Assembly: GCF_004134905.2 (NCBI RefSeq)
Contig: NZ_SDPQ02000001.1
Coordinates: forward strand, 434,001-498,000
Direction: 5' to 3'
Source of the DNA: Aeromicrobium ginsengisoli
GTDB lineage: Bacteria > Actinomycetota > Actinomycetes > Propionibacteriales > Nocardioidaceae
Length of the DNA stretch: 64,000 nt
This document shows positions 42,273 through 50,108 of the stretch, in pieces (positions within the stretch are counted from its first letter, which is position 1; each line of letters starts with the position of its first letter). The notes beneath the pieces were generated by a model that saw only the letters and a list, made by a program, of their open reading frames with translations, was not told where the DNA came from and ran no database searches. Both the position numbers and the translations under genes were made by a program.

Positions 42273-43751
42273 TCAGGCGCGTGTCGGCCAGGTGTGAACC
42301 GGGTCACCCGCGTGCATGTGCTCCTCATAGGCCCGCGTGGTGGCGCGCATCGCGGCCGACCGGTCGCTCGAGGAGCCGGCGTGATGGGCGAACTCGTCGA
42401 TCAGCCACGTGGCACCGTTGCGGCCCGTGATGCAGCGCTGCTCGATGATGCCGAGGAGCCGGTCGCGCACGGCGGAGTCGACGTTCATCTCCTCGAGCCC
42501 GGCGTGCGCCAGCGGCAGAAGCTGGCGCAGGACGAGCTCGCGGGCCGAGACCGTGCCGACCGCCGGCCAATAGATCTCGGTCTCGATGCCCGCCCGGGCG
42601 GCTTGGTGGAAGTTGTCCTCCGCGGCACGGAACGACAGCTGCGACCAGACCGGCCTGTCGCTCGTGCCGAGGACCTTGACGAGTCCGTAGAACAGCGCGG
42701 CGTTGGCCATCGTGTCGACCACGGTGGGACCGGCCGGCAGCAAGCGGTTCTCGATCCTGAGGTGGGGTCGCCCGTCCGCCACGTCGTAGATCGGCCGGTT
42801 CCAGCGATAGATCGTGCCGTTGTGGAGGCGGAGCTCAGGCAGGTTGGGCACCCGACCGGCCTCGAGCTCGGCCAACGGGTCCTCGTCGTCGACGATCGGC
42901 AGGAGCGCCGGGAAGTAGCGGACGTTCTCCTCGAACAGGTCGAAGACCGACGTGATCCAGCGCTCGCCGAAGAACACCCGTGGACGTACGCCCTGGGCCT
43001 TGAGCTCCTCGCTGCGGGTGTCCGTGGCCTGTTCGAACAGGGCGATGCGGGTCTCATGCCACAGCTGCTGGCCCAGCAGGAACGGCGAGTTGGCGCCGAC
43101 CGCGACCTGCACGGCGGCGATCGCTTGGGCGGCGTTCCACATCGGGGCGAACTCGTCGGGCTCGACCTGCAGGTGCAGCTGCGTGCTGGTGCACGCCGCC
43201 TCGGGGATGATCGTGTCGGCCGTGGTGTCGAGGCGGTCGACGCCGTCGATCACGATCTCGATGTCCTCACCCCGGGCGTTGAGGATCTGCTCCGACAACA
43301 GGTGATAGCGCGGATTGGCCGAGATGACGTCGCGGCTGAAGTGGCCCTCCTGCAGCGTCGGCAGGATGCCGATCATCAGGAGGTGCGCGCCCACTTCGGA
43401 CGCCTTGGCCTGGGCGAAGTTGAGGTCGTCGCGCAGCGTCGCCTGCAGGACGTCGAGTCCCGTGCCCTCGATGCGCGCCGGCGGCACGTTGATCTCGATG
43501 TTGAACAGCCCGAGCTCGGTCTGGAAGTCCTCGTCGGCGATCGCCTCGAGCGCCTCGGCGTTCTTGAGCGCCGGGTCGCCCTTGTCGTCGACGAGGTTGA
43601 ACTCGATCTCGATTCCGACATGGGTGTGCTCGAACGACAGGTCGTGCTCGCTGAGCATTCGGGCGAAGACATCGAGGCACCGGCGCACCTTGGCGCGGTA
43701 AAGCGTGCGGTCCTCGCGGCTGAACTCACGTGCGTCCACGTCCTGTCCCAT
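42273..43751 (-). CDS. Glutamate-cysteine ligase family protein (GCS2 type)
   Basis: A 492-residue ATP-dependent carboxylate-amine ligase of the GCS2 fold. THVGIEIEFNLVD holds the metal-binding Glu pair, FNIEINVPP and HLQVEPDEF are conserved strands, and RIENRLLPAGPTV is typical of the active site. It probably joins glutamate to cysteine or another amine. Because actinobacteria usually rely on mycothiol rather than glutathione, its real product is open. Transcribed in the same direction as sigA, 102 bp upstream of it. Confidence 0.85.
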   Translation of the reverse strand: MGQDVDAREFSREDRTLYRAKVRRCLDVFARMLSEHDLSFEHTHVGIEIEFNLVDDKGDPALKNAEALEAIADEDFQTELGLFNIEINVPPARIEGTGLDVLQATLRDDLNFAQAKASEVGAHLLMIGILPTLQEGHFSRDVISANPRYHLLSEQILNARGEDIEIVIDGVDRLDTTADTIIPEAACTSTQLHLQVEPDEFAPMWNAAQAIAAVQVAVGANSPFLLGQQLWHETRIALFEQATDTRSEELKAQGVRPRVFFGERWITSVFDLFEENVRYFPALLPIVDDEDPLAELEAGRVPNLPELRLHNGTIYRWNRPIYDVADGRPHLRIENRLLPAGPTVVDTMANAALFYGLVKVLGTSDRPVWSQLSFRAAEDNFHQAARAGIETEIYWPAVGTVSARELVLRQLLPLAHAGLEEMNVDSAVRDRLLGIIEQRCITGRNGATWLIDEFAHHAGSSSDRSAAMRATTRAYEEHMHAGDPVHTWPTRA

Positions 43752-43760
43752 GCAGACAGC

Positions 43761-43955
43761 CTAGGGCGACACGGGCTTCGCGGCTTGGAGTGCGAGCCAG
43801 TGAGCGGGTGAGACACCCCCTTCGAGCATCTGGAGGATGAGCCCGGCCATGGAGTACGTCTCGTCGGCGTCCAGCGCGCGCTCGACCGCGATGAGCGACT
43901 GGGCCCCGTCGCCGGTCAGCCACGCGGCGAACGCCGCGAGCAGCGAACCGCAACA
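43761..43955 (-). pseudogene. C-terminal remnant of a DUF4192 gene at the island edge
   Basis: Reading the minus strand toward the TAG at 43761 gives SLLAAFAAWLTGDGAQ, SLIAVERALDADETYSMAG and LILQMLEGGVSPAHW, the ending of the actinobacterial DUF4192 family (normally about 350-400 residues). Homology fades at about 43945-43955, and an in-frame stop occurs at 43983-43985. The first 300 or so residues are therefore missing. Base composition changes at the same place, so the gene was cut by insertion or deletion of the accessory DNA. Confidence 0.75.
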
Positions 43956-44301
43956 GGTATGAATCAGGAGATTATCGAGAGGTCACGGCATAGTCCAAGT
44001 ACGACAGACCGCGATCCTCGTGCCCGCCTCGCGACCCTCGACTGTGGCGACCAGGCCTACATCAGGCGCCCCGAATGCTCGGAACCTGACCGAGAATTCG
44101 CGCATTCCGAGGATTCAGCATTTCTAAAGTGCACCCACAAGGCAGTCCCAGATTCTCTGCAATCTCAGCAATTTCTATGTCAAGTGCTGCTGAAACGTTC
44201 GACTGAGCAGCGAAATTTCGCTCGCAAGTGTTCGATGCCCGGCCGCCCGCCAAGACGGTGATTCACTTCTGCCCAAGATCAAGCAGCAGGAGGTGGACGC
44301 C
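43956..44301. other. Non-coding left end of the island
   Basis: About 350 bp of clearly lower GC than the backbone, between the truncated DUF4192 gene and the first island gene. No convincing gene, tRNA or integrase site is visible. A 63-codon minus-strand frame at 44062-44253 has no ribosome-binding site and is not called. The end nearest the first gene holds its strong AGGAGG site (44288-44293). Confidence 0.55.
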
Positions 44302-44577
44302 ATGGACGACGAACGACAAGCCCAACACAGAGAGCGGATGGCTGCATACGCCGCGGATATCGCCGGGGCTCAGGCCGGGCAAGCGACGGCGCAGGCTGAC
44401 CAGGCGAGAACGGCTTTGCGGCATCGCGAACTTGACGATGCCCAAGCCTCATCGAAGCGCATGGAACGCGCGTTTGAAGCGCTTTCCATGGAGCACGCAG
44501 TCAGGAGGGCAGCCCTCGACTCTGCCTTCGCTGACTGGCCCATCTGGGCACAGAACTCACTGAACAACCAACGATAG
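44302..44577 (+). CDS. Small charged coiled-coil-like protein
   Basis: A 91-residue protein, not recognised. Residues 5-65 are rich in Ala, Gln, Arg and Glu with a near-continuous helical pattern (QAGQATAQADQARTALRHRELDD), so a coiled coil is likely; there is no membrane segment. A perfect AGGAGG lies 8 nt before the ATG at 44302, which fixes the start; an in-frame GTG 9 nt earlier overlaps that site. First gene of a plus-strand set leading to the peptidase gene. Confidence 0.75.
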   Translation: MDDERQAQHRERMAAYAADIAGAQAGQATAQADQARTALRHRELDDAQASSKRMERAFEALSMEHAVRRAALDSAFADWPIWAQNSLNNQR

Positions 44578-44587
44578 GAGATATCAA

Positions 44588-44986
44588 ATGTCTCAGTCGC
44601 TAACGCCTTACACCGGCGGTACCTCAGAGGTGAGCGAATCACCCCTCGCCTACGTTCCAGGTACCGCAGCATTCCGGGCCCGCCGCGAATCGGCCGAGTT
44701 GGAACTGTCTCGCCAGCGTGACGTTGTGCAAGCGACGCACCAGCACGCGATGGAGATGATGGAAGCCCGCAACGACACCTTGCTTGGCCAAGTGACAACG
44801 GCCGGCGCGGGATTGATCGCGGAGACCGCGATCGATGTGGTTGCAAACTTCGCATCGCACGCCGATTCGGCATACCGGACGGCGTCACCCATCGGGCAAA
44901 ACCTGATCGCGGAGACGGTCGCTGCGATGGCCCCGATGATCAACAACGTTGCGAGCAGTCACGCAGCCGCATTGCGGCGACGCTAA
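44588..44986 (+). CDS. Hypothetical protein with internal LIAET repeat
   Basis: A 132-residue protein, not recognised. The first half is polar and helical; the second half contains a short duplicated element (GAGLIAETAIDVVANF, then GQNLIAETVAAMAPMI), suggesting two similar amphipathic helices. It is mildly hydrophobic but has no clear membrane span. GGAGAT precedes the ATG, and the gene lies 10 nt after the preceding stop. A hairpin follows its stop. Confidence 0.72.
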   Translation: MSQSLTPYTGGTSEVSESPLAYVPGTAAFRARRESAELELSRQRDVVQATHQHAMEMMEARNDTLLGQVTTAGAGLIAETAIDVVANFASHADSAYRTASPIGQNLIAETVAAMAPMINNVASSHAAALRRR

Positions 44987-44992
44987 TTGTCC

Positions 44993-45024
44993 GGGGTGGG
45001 TGCGTTGGCCCGCGCACCCACCCC
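44993..45024 (+). terminator. Perfect 12-bp hairpin inside the small-gene operon
   Basis: GGGGTGGGTGCG pairs with CGCACCCACCCC around an 8-nt loop, starting 7 nt after the stop of the 132-residue gene. It may end or attenuate transcription, so that the first two small proteins are made in excess over the peptidase. Confidence 0.75.
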
Positions 45025-45056
45025 GTTCTCGATCACGTCAACAAGGAGTGTCGTCC

Positions 45057-45233
45057 ATGGCTGAGTTGTCCACCCCAGCGCAAGCCCACGCTCATGTTGG
45101 CGCGGCGGTAGTCGAATTGCGGCTCCTTGGAGAGAGAGCCGAGGTCCTTCTCGCGCTCATCGCGCACTCTGACGATTCGAGTAGGGCGCTCGCGGCCTAC
45201 AACCGATCCCGGCCAACGACCAACAGGACCTAG
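45057..45233 (+). CDS. Small helical protein upstream of the peptidase
   Basis: A 58-residue protein, not recognised. Its central segment (VGAAVVELRLLGERAEVLLALIAHSD) is a strongly amphipathic helix, while the C-terminus is polar. AAGGAG lies 9-10 nt before the ATG at 45057. The stop is 8 nt before the peptidase start, so they are translated from one message. The frame extends further upstream through the hairpin, but that part has no start with a ribosome site. Confidence 0.68.
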   Translation: MAELSTPAQAHAHVGAAVVELRLLGERAEVLLALIAHSDDSSRALAAYNRSRPTTNRT

Positions 45234-45241
45234 GAGAAGTT

Positions 45242-46525
45242 GTGAATCGCGACGAACAACGCAGTATGTTCACCGACTCAAATTCGCACCAAGCCTTCCG
45301 CGAAACGGGTCGCCATGCCATCGCCGATGCAAAGTCGCTGAAGGACGCCTTGACGAGACGCCTCGGAGACTCAATGCACGACGCTTGGTGGCGCCGAGGT
45401 GGCGAGATCCTTGAGCGCTGCATCCAAGATGTCCGGGCGGCTCAGTACCCCATGCCCACGAACTTGCAGGCTGTTCGATGTTCTCTGCTCAGACACGGCA
45501 CCGCCGACGGGATGCGATGGGAATACGACGAACATTCGGCCACCGCTCCGTCCCTCGGCGCCGTAGAGAAGGTGATCGACCTCGTGCAAAATTCGGATCA
45601 TCCGTTGGCCGAGCCTTTGGAGTACCACATCGGGCGCGTGCTTGCGGGCCACGCGATACTCAGGGACGTTCTTCGAGGACGAGTCGGAAATGAGCATTTC
45701 ACTGATTGGTCCAAGCGGCAGTGGGGAGTGCCAAGCGGGCCGGACGTGGAAGCCGCCCGTGCGTTGCTGGAGCGGACCTTCGCTCACGAGCAGGACGAGG
45801 TTCTCATCGAAGGCAGCGAGGTTATCACCGCTTTCGAGGCACTTCTAAAGGATGTTGACGGGCAGTGGTCCGTGGCGGCACGCTCTGGCGCTGCGCTCGT
45901 CGCCGTGAATTCGGACGAAAAGACAGTCTTTGTCAACGTCGCCCACCCCTTCCGCCGAAGCGCGATACGGCGCCTAATGGTCCACGAAATCGGTGGTCAC
46001 GTAACCCGGACCAACAACGCCGCCCGACACTCCGGCGTCCTCACAACCGTCCCGCTCGGTAACGATGCGATGGCAACCGAGGAAGGCCTGGCCCTCTACG
46101 TGGAGCGGCTGTTGGGGGTTTCTAGCGCAATGCAGGAACGGGTCTATGCAGCGAGGGCAGTCGGGGTCGCAGTCGCCTTAGAAGAGGGAATCGACGTGGT
46201 GTTCGCTGCGCTCGAGCCTTCAGTTGGTGCTGAGGCCGCGGCACAGATCGCGGTAAGAGTGAAGCGTGGAGTGGAAGACTTCAGTGCACCTGGTGCTTTT
46301 ACGAAGGACCACGTATATCTGTCCGGCGGAAGCAAAGTGTCGGCCGCGCTCGCACGCCAACCCGACCTTTTGCCGACGTTGCTGTCAACGAAATGGGACC
46401 TCGATACCGCACGCAAACATGGGGATCTCCTTCGGTTGAGTGATCAACCACCCTTCATCCCGGACCAGTCGTTCTTGGCCGATATCGACTGCTCGATCAG
46501 CACACTTCGGACGGTCGGCGAATGA
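45242..46525 (+). CDS. DUF1704 (QEGLA/MATCAP-type) zinc metallopeptidase
   Basis: A 427-residue protein. The zinc motif is H248-E249-xxx-H253 in MVHEIGGHVTR. The third ligand is in ATEEGLALYVERL (Glu280/Glu281), matching the EEGLA/QEGLA signature of DUF1704, the bacterial relatives of the animal tyrosine carboxypeptidases MATCAP1/2. The N-terminal 160 residues are helical and less conserved. It lacks the ATP-grasp partner often found with bacterial members. Start GTG at 45242 after TAGGAG. A peptidase that trims the C-terminus of some partner, perhaps one of the small co-encoded proteins, is a reasonable guess; the target is unknown. Confidence 0.75.
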   Translation: MNRDEQRSMFTDSNSHQAFRETGRHAIADAKSLKDALTRRLGDSMHDAWWRRGGEILERCIQDVRAAQYPMPTNLQAVRCSLLRHGTADGMRWEYDEHSATAPSLGAVEKVIDLVQNSDHPLAEPLEYHIGRVLAGHAILRDVLRGRVGNEHFTDWSKRQWGVPSGPDVEAARALLERTFAHEQDEVLIEGSEVITAFEALLKDVDGQWSVAARSGAALVAVNSDEKTVFVNVAHPFRRSAIRRLMVHEIGGHVTRTNNAARHSGVLTTVPLGNDAMATEEGLALYVERLLGVSSAMQERVYAARAVGVAVALEEGIDVVFAALEPSVGAEAAAQIAVRVKRGVEDFSAPGAFTKDHVYLSGGSKVSAALARQPDLLPTLLSTKWDLDTARKHGDLLRLSDQPPFIPDQSFLADIDCSISTLRTVGE

Positions 46526-46692
46526 ACACCTTCAGCGCCCGAGTCAGCCACGCAACCGATGTCCTGATTGCCGCAGGCGCCATTCAGGCCGAGTTGATCG
46601 ACCTTCTAAGGGATTGCGAGGACGACGCCGTCGGACGGCGTGTGATGGACATTGCCCTCGATGCAATAGACCGACTCCATCCTGCAGGTTGA
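46522..46692 (+). CDS. 56-residue hypothetical protein coupled to the peptidase
   Basis: A short acidic helical protein, not recognised: it begins MNTFSARVSHATDVLIAAG and ends in LDAIDRLHPAG. Its ATG overlaps the peptidase stop (ATGA), the best evidence that it is real and co-translated. Its size and helical character resemble the 58-residue protein on the other side of the peptidase, and LIAAGAIQAELIDLLRD resembles VVELRLLGERAEVLLAL in pattern, though not closely in sequence. Confidence 0.6.
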   Translation: MNTFSARVSHATDVLIAAGAIQAELIDLLRDCEDDAVGRRVMDIALDAIDRLHPAG

Positions 46693-46713
46693 CCGAATCA
46701 GGAGGTTGCTTCC

Positions 46714-47451
46714 ATGGGTATACGAACAGTGGCTGATGCGGTCCAAGAAATGCGAGAGGCGGCCGATGCAACCATCAAGCGCCGCTCTCGGACACAACGA
46801 GCCAAAATTGTGTTCCTCTTCGCGCTCTGCCTGATACTCACGGTCCCAACGGCGTTGCATATCGCTGACACCGAAATGGTGAGCCGGCTCGTGACTAAGG
46901 GCCATGAGACATTCGATGAGAACGACGCGCTGCCGCGCGCCGGGGTAGAGCCCACGCTTTATGAAACGGCCATCTCGTTCAACCTCAACAAGTGGGGCGT
47001 CGTCCGCGTCGGATCTGTTGACGCTCTTGTCATCGATTATGAGTTCAAGGGTCACGCCGTCAAAGGCGACTATCAGTTGATCGCCCGTTGGAATAGGAAG
47101 CCGAACCAGCCGCGCACGAAATCGACGACCTGGACTGGCGACGATGCCTCGAAGCATCAAGCAAGTCCTGCAACGACACCGCTTGCGACTGCCAGCGGAA
47201 CCGCGGTTGTTTCGAGTGGCACGACTTGCCACGAGTTACCCGCAAAAGCAGGTAGATCCACGGTCATTTGCGCAGGAAGTGAGTATTTCCTGGTCTCCCC
47301 GACCGTCGAGAACGGTCGCTATCCAGATGACCTCATGATCGTCTACAAGATGAAGGACCGCACTTCGGCGGCCGTTCGGTTCGTTCTAGACGACAGGACC
47401 CGTCGATGGAGAACCTGCAATCTGCTGCGGTGTACCCATATGGCGTCGTAG
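46714..47451 (+). CDS. Single-pass membrane protein of unknown function
   Basis: A 245-residue protein. A cytoplasmic basic stretch (IKRRSRTQRAK) leads to one membrane segment (VFLFALCLILTVPTALHIA, residues about 33-51). The extracytoplasmic domain of about 190 residues contains three or four cysteines (CHELP, VICAGS, CNLLRC) that could form disulfides. Not recognised. It ends the peptidase gene set and converges with the 626-residue HTH protein, 6 bp between stops. TCAGGAGG precedes the ATG. Confidence 0.7.
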   Translation: MGIRTVADAVQEMREAADATIKRRSRTQRAKIVFLFALCLILTVPTALHIADTEMVSRLVTKGHETFDENDALPRAGVEPTLYETAISFNLNKWGVVRVGSVDALVIDYEFKGHAVKGDYQLIARWNRKPNQPRTKSTTWTGDDASKHQASPATTPLATASGTAVVSSGTTCHELPAKAGRSTVICAGSEYFLVSPTVENGRYPDDLMIVYKMKDRTSAAVRFVLDDRTRRWRTCNLLRCTHMAS

Positions 47452-47457
47452 TCCCCT

Positions 47458-49338
47458 CTACGAGCGCCGGACTAGACCGCCCGTTAGCCATGAAGACCGT
47501 GAACTCACGTGTGTCACGAGCGATGGTGCTTGGTGAAGACGTTTCATTTCGTCCGGCCCAGCGGGCGGGCGGCTAAACACCTCATTCCACCCGCCGGGGC
47601 GGAGCCAATCGCGGCTCTCTAGAGATCGTCTCCAGTGTGACCCGCCGGTGATAGCGCGCAGTCGACGCAAGTGACGGTCCAACACTGAACCTGGCACGAA
47701 TGAGCGGAAGTCTTCTCCGCGCTTGTCGACGGCAACCCGAGGTGTTTGGGCAATTGGCGCGCCTTCAACGAGCGTGCGCCCAAGTTCGTACGCAACTCGC
47801 ACGTCAACGTCGCCGATAGAGGGGTGCCAGAGGAATTGGTGCAGATCGTCGTCTCCCCCACCAAGGTCGTGTTCTGGCGCAACGTACGCCCCTCCCCAAT
47901 GCACGTAGGTCGGAAGCACAGTCGCGACGAGTGCCTTCGGAAAACGGTCCGCGGCGTCCTGAACGAGTTGTGAGGTGGCTTCTGCGTTCTCCCTGCTGTC
48001 TACGCCATTTACGTTCAAATCCGGAGACGTTTGTTCTGTCCTCTGTTCCCAGAGGTCTGATGATGTCTGATCCGATCCGGTATCGGTATCCAACAGAACG
48101 ATCGCTACGGACGGATCGTTGAGAAGGTCTTCGGCTGCTGGACTGAAGTCCTGTTGGCTACCGATTTTGCGCAGCAGATACTGCACATTTGTCGGCACGA
48201 CCAGCACGTCGTCGCGCCGCCGGCTTACTACCTTCAATCGCTCCCACGTGCGAGTCGCACTATCGCGATCTTCGATGTGTTCTACGGCGAATGGCCGCCT
48301 GCCCGTCAGCATCGCCTCCATCGTCCGAAAATCCACGACCTCCCAGCCCAAGGCTTCCCCTAAACGGCTCGCGATTGGGATCGGTCTGACGGACGCATGC
48401 CCGGCCACGATAATCGTCCTGACGACAGGGTCAGCGCATGGAGTTGTGTATACCGGGTCCGCGATGTTTAGCGGCGATTGCTGCGTGAAGATGTGCCGAT
48501 GGCCCGGTTCCGTGCTGTGCCTAAGCATCGATGAAAAGTGCTTGCCGAACGAGCCATAGGTCGACAGGCGCGCTCGCGTGAATTGGGTCCCGCTCCGCGC
48601 CACGATCTCGAGCCGCTCGTGACGGTGCTTGTTCCATTCAGCGTCCGACCCCTGGAAGTTCTTCGGTCGCTCTTTCAAGAACCATCGGGGCGTCGTCGAA
48701 CCCCTGATTCTGTCCAAGGAATAGCGCGGCTCGGCCGCTTGATCCCACCAGGCGGTAGAGGGGTAGGCGTCCTCACTCTCTCCCCGATTGGGTCCATACC
48801 AACGCAGGAACTCAACAGCGTGGTACCCGACGTGAGGAAACACCCATCCCATAGGGATATCGAACAGGCGTGCACGCCAGCGACCGTACGGGCTCTGCCC
48901 GGATGACCCGAAAGTCGATTCTCGCTCGCAGGACTCCAAAACGTTCCTGGTCAAGTCACTGACCGACGGGCCACGCTGGCTACTCCCCCGCAATGCAGTC
49001 TCTAGTCTGCCCATAATGTGTAGCCGAGATACGTGGGGCGCATCGAATTCATTGGGAGGCGCGAGTTCCTCGATCCTCTTCTCCGTGAGATCCGCGATCT
49101 GCTCGATTACTGAGTACTCAAAGCTTTCGCCGATGGCGACGAGCAGTCGAAGAGGCGGAACTGTCGAATTCGGCTCCTTATATCCCCGGACAGTGCTCAC
49201 AGGAAACCCCGAAGCCTTCGCCCAAACGGGCAGCGACCCAAACTCGGACTGCTGAACCAAGGACTCAAGCCGCCCCCACCAACGTGTTCGTCCTTCGAGC
49301 GTCGCTATGCGCTGATCTTCACCGCGACTGATCGCCAT
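47458..49338 (-). CDS. HTH protein with a degenerate P-loop-like domain
   Basis: A 626-residue protein, not recognised. Residues about 20-75 look like an XRE-type helix-turn-helix (VWAKASGFPVSTVRGYKEPNS, with LVAIGESFEYSV after it). From about residue 306, VRTIIVAGHASVRPIPIASRL and GEALGWEVVD match the shape of a nucleotide-kinase P-loop (compare GxxGxGKSxxARxLAxxLGW), but the GK[ST] is replaced by SVRP. AIVLLDTDTG later resembles a Walker B strand. ATP hydrolysis is therefore doubtful, while nucleotide or ligand sensing is possible. The ATG at 49338 lies about 5 nt after GGAGGG; an upstream in-frame extension of 52 residues lacks such a site. GC is lower than in the backbone. Confidence 0.65.
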   Translation of the reverse strand: MAISRGEDQRIATLEGRTRWWGRLESLVQQSEFGSLPVWAKASGFPVSTVRGYKEPNSTVPPLRLLVAIGESFEYSVIEQIADLTEKRIEELAPPNEFDAPHVSRLHIMGRLETALRGSSQRGPSVSDLTRNVLESCERESTFGSSGQSPYGRWRARLFDIPMGWVFPHVGYHAVEFLRWYGPNRGESEDAYPSTAWWDQAAEPRYSLDRIRGSTTPRWFLKERPKNFQGSDAEWNKHRHERLEIVARSGTQFTRARLSTYGSFGKHFSSMLRHSTEPGHRHIFTQQSPLNIADPVYTTPCADPVVRTIIVAGHASVRPIPIASRLGEALGWEVVDFRTMEAMLTGRRPFAVEHIEDRDSATRTWERLKVVSRRRDDVLVVPTNVQYLLRKIGSQQDFSPAAEDLLNDPSVAIVLLDTDTGSDQTSSDLWEQRTEQTSPDLNVNGVDSRENAEATSQLVQDAADRFPKALVATVLPTYVHWGGAYVAPEHDLGGGDDDLHQFLWHPSIGDVDVRVAYELGRTLVEGAPIAQTPRVAVDKRGEDFRSFVPGSVLDRHLRRLRAITGGSHWRRSLESRDWLRPGGWNEVFSRPPAGPDEMKRLHQAPSLVTHVSSRSSWLTGGLVRRS

Positions 49339-49566
49339 CCAGACCCTCCACTGCATCGGTCTGCGAAACGTATCGAAGGAACGATGCGCGCGAGACGGAA
49401 TTGACGAACCAGCCGCACGAATTCTCGTTCGCAACTGGAGTGAACGGCACGCGAACTGTGCGGCGACAGGCTGGAGCGCCGAGTATTCGGACACTCCAAC
49501 GCTGCCCCATGGTGCAACGATTTCCTGAACTTACGCTCGGTCACGTCTCTACAAGGAGGAGAAATC

Positions 49567-49731
49567 ATGGCAGCAGATCTTCCGCCCAACCTGGTCGGTT
49601 CTCCCGCGCACTCCGAGGTTCGATACGCGAGAGAACAGGACAAACAGCGCATCAAACGCGAGGAGGAGCGTAAGCGAGCGCAAGCCGCCGACATGCGTCT
49701 GCGTTCCCAACAGACCTCACAGAAGAAGTAG
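49567..49731 (+). CDS. 54-residue highly charged protein
   Basis: Too short to be caught by most gene callers, but with an excellent AAGGAGG site upstream of the ATG. The first 15 residues are neutral (ADLPPNLVGSPAHSE); the rest is one long charged helix (REQDKQRIKREEERKRAQ) ending in Lys. Not recognised. Divergent from the 626-residue HTH protein with about 230 bp between, and followed 28 nt later by the 27-codon gene. Confidence 0.6.
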   Translation: MAADLPPNLVGSPAHSEVRYAREQDKQRIKREEERKRAQAADMRLRSQQTSQKK

Positions 49732-49759
49732 CAGCGATTGACCTGCGAGAGGAGGAATC

Positions 49760-49843
49760 ATGAGCCAGCAGCAGCAACCCCCGCCCAAACCGCCGTCGAC
49801 TCCGGGGCCGAATCAGCCCAATCCGCTTGGTAAACCGCACTGA
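49760..49843 (+). CDS. 27-residue proline-rich peptide
   Basis: An ATG with an ideal AGAGGAGG site opens a 27-codon frame. Ten of the 27 residues are proline and five are glutamine (starts MSQQQQPPPKPP, ends NPLGKPH). A strong hairpin follows 7 nt after the stop. The near-perfect initiation signal and the terminator argue for a real short peptide; the composition argues against a folded domain. Confidence 0.5.
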   Translation: MSQQQQPPPKPPSTPGPNQPNPLGKPH

Positions 49844-49850
49844 GCCCTGA

Positions 49851-49888
49851 GGCGCCGAGGCAGGTCCGCACCGGATCGCCTCGGCGCC
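49851..49888 (+). terminator. Hairpin terminator after the micro-genes
   Basis: A perfect 11-bp stem (GGCGCCGAGGC with GCCTCGGCGCC) and a 16-nt loop, directly after the 27-codon gene and followed by AAACGGGTTTG. Confidence 0.8.
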
Positions 49889-50108
49889 AAACGGGTTTGC
49901 ATCGCCCGGGATGAGTCCACAAGGCCCAGACATAGCAGCGACTGCCGGCCGGTCACTCAAACCCCCGGCGTGCTCTACAGGTGCCGGACCACCGGCGGAT
50001 GTCCCTCACCCGTGTCAGGATTCTCGACATGAGTTCGTTGTTGCGCACGGCATGGTTGACCGCCAGAACCATTCATCCGCCCTACGCCAGCAATCGGTGC
50101 GCCCCCAT

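Noticed and set aside
43900..44100. tRNA-associated integration site at the island edge
   Set aside because: No tRNA-like sequence occurs near the junction; the disrupted feature is the DUF4192 coding sequence.
44062..44253. 63-codon minus frame whose translation looks protein-like in its second half
   Set aside because: Starts with TTG without a Shine-Dalgarno, and the region is low-GC non-coding DNA. The segment EIAEIAENLGLPCG is suggestive, but there is no other support.
43959..44261. 100-codon plus frame across the island junction
   Set aside because: No ribosome-binding site, composition unlike the neighbouring island genes, and it starts exactly at the presumed junction; likely chance.
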